A stretch of DNA of 64,000 bases from DASRDB01 sp035652815 (GTDB lineage Bacteria; Chloroflexota; Ktedonobacteria; Ktedonobacterales; Ktedonobacteraceae), in the NCBI GenBank assembly GCA_035652815.1, contig DASRDB010000014.1, positions 124,001 through 188,000 on the forward strand. Direction: 5' to 3'. Within the stretch, counting starts at the first letter, position 1. Each line of letters opens with the position of its first letter. The position numbers were made by a program, and so were the translations under genes. Under the pieces are notes generated by a model. That model made no database searches. It was given only the letters and a program-made list of their open reading frames with translations, and had not been told where the DNA came from. Below are positions 61,924-64,000 of the stretch, piece after piece.

Positions 61924-61951
61924 AAGATGCTTCGCTGCGCTCAGCATGACA
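61924..61951. repeat. Family A half palindrome
   Basis: Only a right arm (AGATGCTTCGCTGCGCTCAGCATGACA) without the left. On the minus strand, the TGA in this arm is the stop of the GT4 gene 61941-63170. Confidence 0.8.
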
Positions 61952-63170
61952 GGCGCGCGAAAGGCGTATAGTCGGCACTGGCCTCGGAATAGATTTCTAC
62001 CAGCTGTTGCGTGATAGCTTGCCAGTTATGATGGCGTTCCACGTAGGCGCGAGCAGCTTGCGAAAGAGCCGCTCTACGAGCGGGATTGTTGAACAGATTC
62101 AGCGTCATCTCCACAAATTGGCGCAGCGTTTCAGCTACAAGTAGATCGCGCCCGGGTACGGCTTGCAAGGCTTCGGCAGCCTTTGGCGAAATGATGACAG
62201 GCGTTCCCAGGGCCATCGACTCCAATACCTTGTTTTGAATGCCGGTGGCATAGACCATTGGACAGAGCATGACTTCGGCGCGTGCGATGTACGGACGTAA
62301 ATCATCGACATAGCCGGTTACTTCTACGCGGGGATGGCGGGCAAGGCGCTGTATCTCGGCAGGTGGAAAACTGCCGACGATAGTCAGAGTGGCCTTGGGC
62401 TGCTGCTGCCAGATGAGGGGCATGACCTGTTCGTAGAGATAGAGGACGGTCGCAACATTGGGATGATAGTTCATCTTGCCGGAGAAGACGAGATTGAAAG
62501 GCTTGCGCTCTACAGCTAACGGGCGAAAATAGTCGAGGTCAACGCCATTGGGGAGAACGGAAATATGCTCGTCGCGATTCTGTTCGCCAGTTTCCAGCAT
62601 AGTCAGCATGGCCTGTCGGTCGCGTTCAGATGTCAAGAGGACACGCTGCGGCCTATGCAACAGGGCGGCCTCGGCATTGCGGATGCGTTCTTGTTCGAGC
62701 GAGGCGATGAAGCGCCAGGAACGGCTGCGCGCGGAGATGGCGGCCTGTTTATAGAGCAGGCTGATGCAATCAACGGCGTCCCAGACGAGCGGATATGATA
62801 ACGCGAGTGGCGCAAGCGCAGCCATGCCGCGCAGGTGTTCTACGTGAATAACATCGAAGCGTTGCTGCGCACAAAGAGATTGCACAGTCCGCGTCAATCG
62901 CGGAGAGCGCGCATACGAGACGTGCATAGAATCGGCGCTGAGCAGTGTACGCCCGGCGCGGAGAGAGGCACGCCATTTTGATTCTTGCACTGTTATGACC
63001 TCAAGCGCCGGGTGTTCCTGGCGCAATTTTTGGCAATCGGCCATGTCATGCACAGAGCGGCAGAGCGCGAGGACGGTAACGTCATGGTCGCGCTGCAAGT
63101 GCTTTATGAAGCTGGCGCTGCGCACGCGAAAACAGGAAGGTGGATAGGGCGTGACGAAAAGTATACGCAT
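61941..63170 (-). CDS. Glycosyltransferase family 4
   Basis: 409 residues. N-terminal ILFVTPYPPSCFRVRSASFIKHL, HVEHLRGMAALAPLAL, LPNGVDLDYFRPL, FSGKMNYHPNVATV and LCPMVYATGIQNKVLESMALGTPVIISPKAAEALQAVPG are GT4 motifs (nucleotide-sugar donor, glutamate). The stop is inside a family A half-repeat, and the last 5-7 residues (FARLSC) come partly from it. The gene ends 15 bases before the start of the next on the same strand? No: the next GT4 gene lies upstream at 63185, so these two are in a row on the minus strand. Likely polysaccharide synthesis. Confidence 0.88.
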   Translation of the reverse strand: MRILFVTPYPPSCFRVRSASFIKHLQRDHDVTVLALCRSVHDMADCQKLRQEHPALEVITVQESKWRASLRAGRTLLSADSMHVSYARSPRLTRTVQSLCAQQRFDVIHVEHLRGMAALAPLALSYPLVWDAVDCISLLYKQAAISARSRSWRFIASLEQERIRNAEAALLHRPQRVLLTSERDRQAMLTMLETGEQNRDEHISVLPNGVDLDYFRPLAVERKPFNLVFSGKMNYHPNVATVLYLYEQVMPLIWQQQPKATLTIVGSFPPAEIQRLARHPRVEVTGYVDDLRPYIARAEVMLCPMVYATGIQNKVLESMALGTPVIISPKAAEALQAVPGRDLLVAETLRQFVEMTLNLFNNPARRAALSQAARAYVERHHNWQAITQQLVEIYSEASADYTPFARLSC

Positions 63171-63184
63171 ACATTTCCCCTGGT

Positions 63185-64000
63185 CTATTGAGCAAAGATG
63201 TTTTCGTACAGATCGAGCAGGTTTTGCTGCTCTTTCTCCCAGTAAAATTCCTCGCGAGCGGCCTGTAGAGCGTTCTTGCGCATCTGGGCCAGCGCATCAG
63301 GATCGCGCAAGATAGCGTTGATGGCCTTGCCAATTGCTTCCGGTTCGAGCGCATTGACGATTTTTCCAACCTGCCGGGTATCGATAATTTCTGCTACAGC
63401 CACCAGCCGCGTGGATAGCACAGGGAGACCGACCATGAGAAATTCAAACAGCTTATTTGGCAGGCACATACGCACGTTCAGTGAGTATTCCGGCGAATAG
63501 AGCAGCAGGCCAACATCAGCAGAGGACGTCCAGATCAGCAGTTCGTCGTAGGGCGCGGAGGGAAGGATTTTGACGCGATTCGATACGCCCTCGCTGGCGA
63601 TTAAGGCTTCCAGTTGCGCCTGGGTCTGATCTTTTGCCTTGCCCATAATGACAATCCCGATATCCGGCTCTAAGTATCTGGCCGCCTGCACCAGCCGATC
63701 AAGACCGCGATCCGCCTGAAGATAGCCCTGGTAGAGAGCAATGCGCGTTGAAGAGGGCAGGCCAAGATGTTCGCGCAGGCGGTTGCTGCGCTTCACAGGT
63801 GTATAGGGCAGGATATTGCGTACCACAGAGACCCTGGCGCGTGGATAGCGACGGGCTATTTCGCGAGCTATCGGCGGGGATACCGCGATAACCGCTGCGC
63901 AGCGCGGAAGCATGTGCTTCAAAAGTGGGGCCATTATCCTCTGAAGGAGCTTGCGACTCCCTCGAATCTCTTCCTTCGCAAGCGTCGAAAGAGGGAGTTC
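63185..64000 (-). CDS. Glycosyltransferase family 4, N-terminus outside window
   Basis: 271 residues are visible; the frame runs open to base 64000 without a stop (ELPLSTLAKEEIRGSRKLLQ before MAPLL), so the start lies beyond the edge. AVIAVSPPIAREIARRYP, ALYQGYLQADRGLDRLVQAARYL, DVGLLLYSPEYSLNVRMCLPNKLFEFLMVGLPVLSTRL are GT4 signatures. 14 bases separate its stop from the next GT4 start (63170), consistent with an operon. Probable cell-surface polysaccharide assembly. Confidence 0.88.
   Translation of the reverse strand, partial: ELPLSTLAKEEIRGSRKLLQRIMAPLLKHMLPRCAAVIAVSPPIAREIARRYPRARVSVVRNILPYTPVKRSNRLREHLGLPSSTRIALYQGYLQADRGLDRLVQAARYLEPDIGIVIMGKAKDQTQAQLEALIASEGVSNRVKILPSAPYDELLIWTSSADVGLLLYSPEYSLNVRMCLPNKLFEFLMVGLPVLSTRLVAVAEIIDTRQVGKIVNALEPEAIGKAINAILRDPDALAQMRKNALQAAREEFYWEKEQQNLLDLYENIFAQ

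Overview
The window looks like a piece of a large, moderately GC-rich chromosome of a Ktedonobacteria-type Chloroflexota (multicellular, actinomycete-like soil bacterium). This placement is an inference. It rests on LutB-LutA and PATAN/roadblock fusion proteins, F420-type PPOX proteins, a large LuxR-AAA regulator, gene texture, and dense palindromic miniature repeats built on a GAGCGCAGCGAAGGATC arm. No rRNA, tRNA, CRISPR array, prophage or plasmid origin was seen.

Layout. 1-6.5 kb: housekeeping genes (3' end of maf, gluQ, an MscS channel, nadD, a DUF951 protein, an MFS exporter, an HELSH membrane protein). 6.5-12.7 kb, minus strand: a PPOX protein, small unknown genes, and a coupled mutS-mutL pair. 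13-16.5 kb: a YbjQ protein, a class V aminotransferase-fold enzyme, a GNAT, a VapBC module with a visible operator, and a short orphan HicB gene whose end overlaps the start of metH. 16.4-20 kb: full-length cobalamin-dependent metH. 20-25.8 kb: an accessory island of different composition (acidic Cys-containing small protein, AT-rich gap, XRE regulator, a coupled run of small Cys-rich, membrane and extracytoplasmic proteins, and a solo TnpB), lying between metH and cysS.

25.8-31 kb: cysS, a penicillin-acylase family enzyme and a GT2 glycosyltransferase. 31-34.4 kb: small membrane or secreted proteins, a ClbS/DinB-like protein, a receiver protein and an XRE regulator. 34.5-40.4 kb: a membrane-stress block of a small membrane protein, NfeD/YqiJ-like protein, flotillin (YqiK-like) and PspA, facing a receiver-PATAN-roadblock protein. 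40.5-43.9 kb: a frameshifted PPOX pseudogene, rpiA, and panC-panB. 44-50.3 kb: a tandem nitrilase whose second domain has lost its cysteine, an SDR, LutC, a LutB-LutA fusion and a GNAT. 50.3-58.3 kb: a TetR/methyltransferase pair divergent from an MFS exporter, a SnoaL-like protein, a second methyltransferase, a 1008-residue LuxR-AAA-TPR regulator and an unknown protein. 58.4-64 kb: a membrane-anchored DUF2961/GH172-like protein and three GT4 glycosyltransferases, the last cut by the window edge.

Two repeat families run through the intergenic spaces. Family A is about 180-190 bp when complete, with TGTAGGGACGCGATGATGAA-like ends around an 86-91 bp palindromic core; there are five complete or near-complete copies (the left end of one is degenerate), three partial copies and one solo end. 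Family B is about 110-140 bp with TGTCCGTCAAATTTTTGCGG-like ends around a GGAAGCCACCC palindrome. Both arms change together between copies, and copies supply stop codons to two genes. The most unusual coding features are the pseudo-catalytic second nitrilase domain, the TnpB lacking the usual RuvC-II glutamate, the hidden hicB-metH overlap and the unexplained membrane/secreted gene set in the 20-25 kb island.
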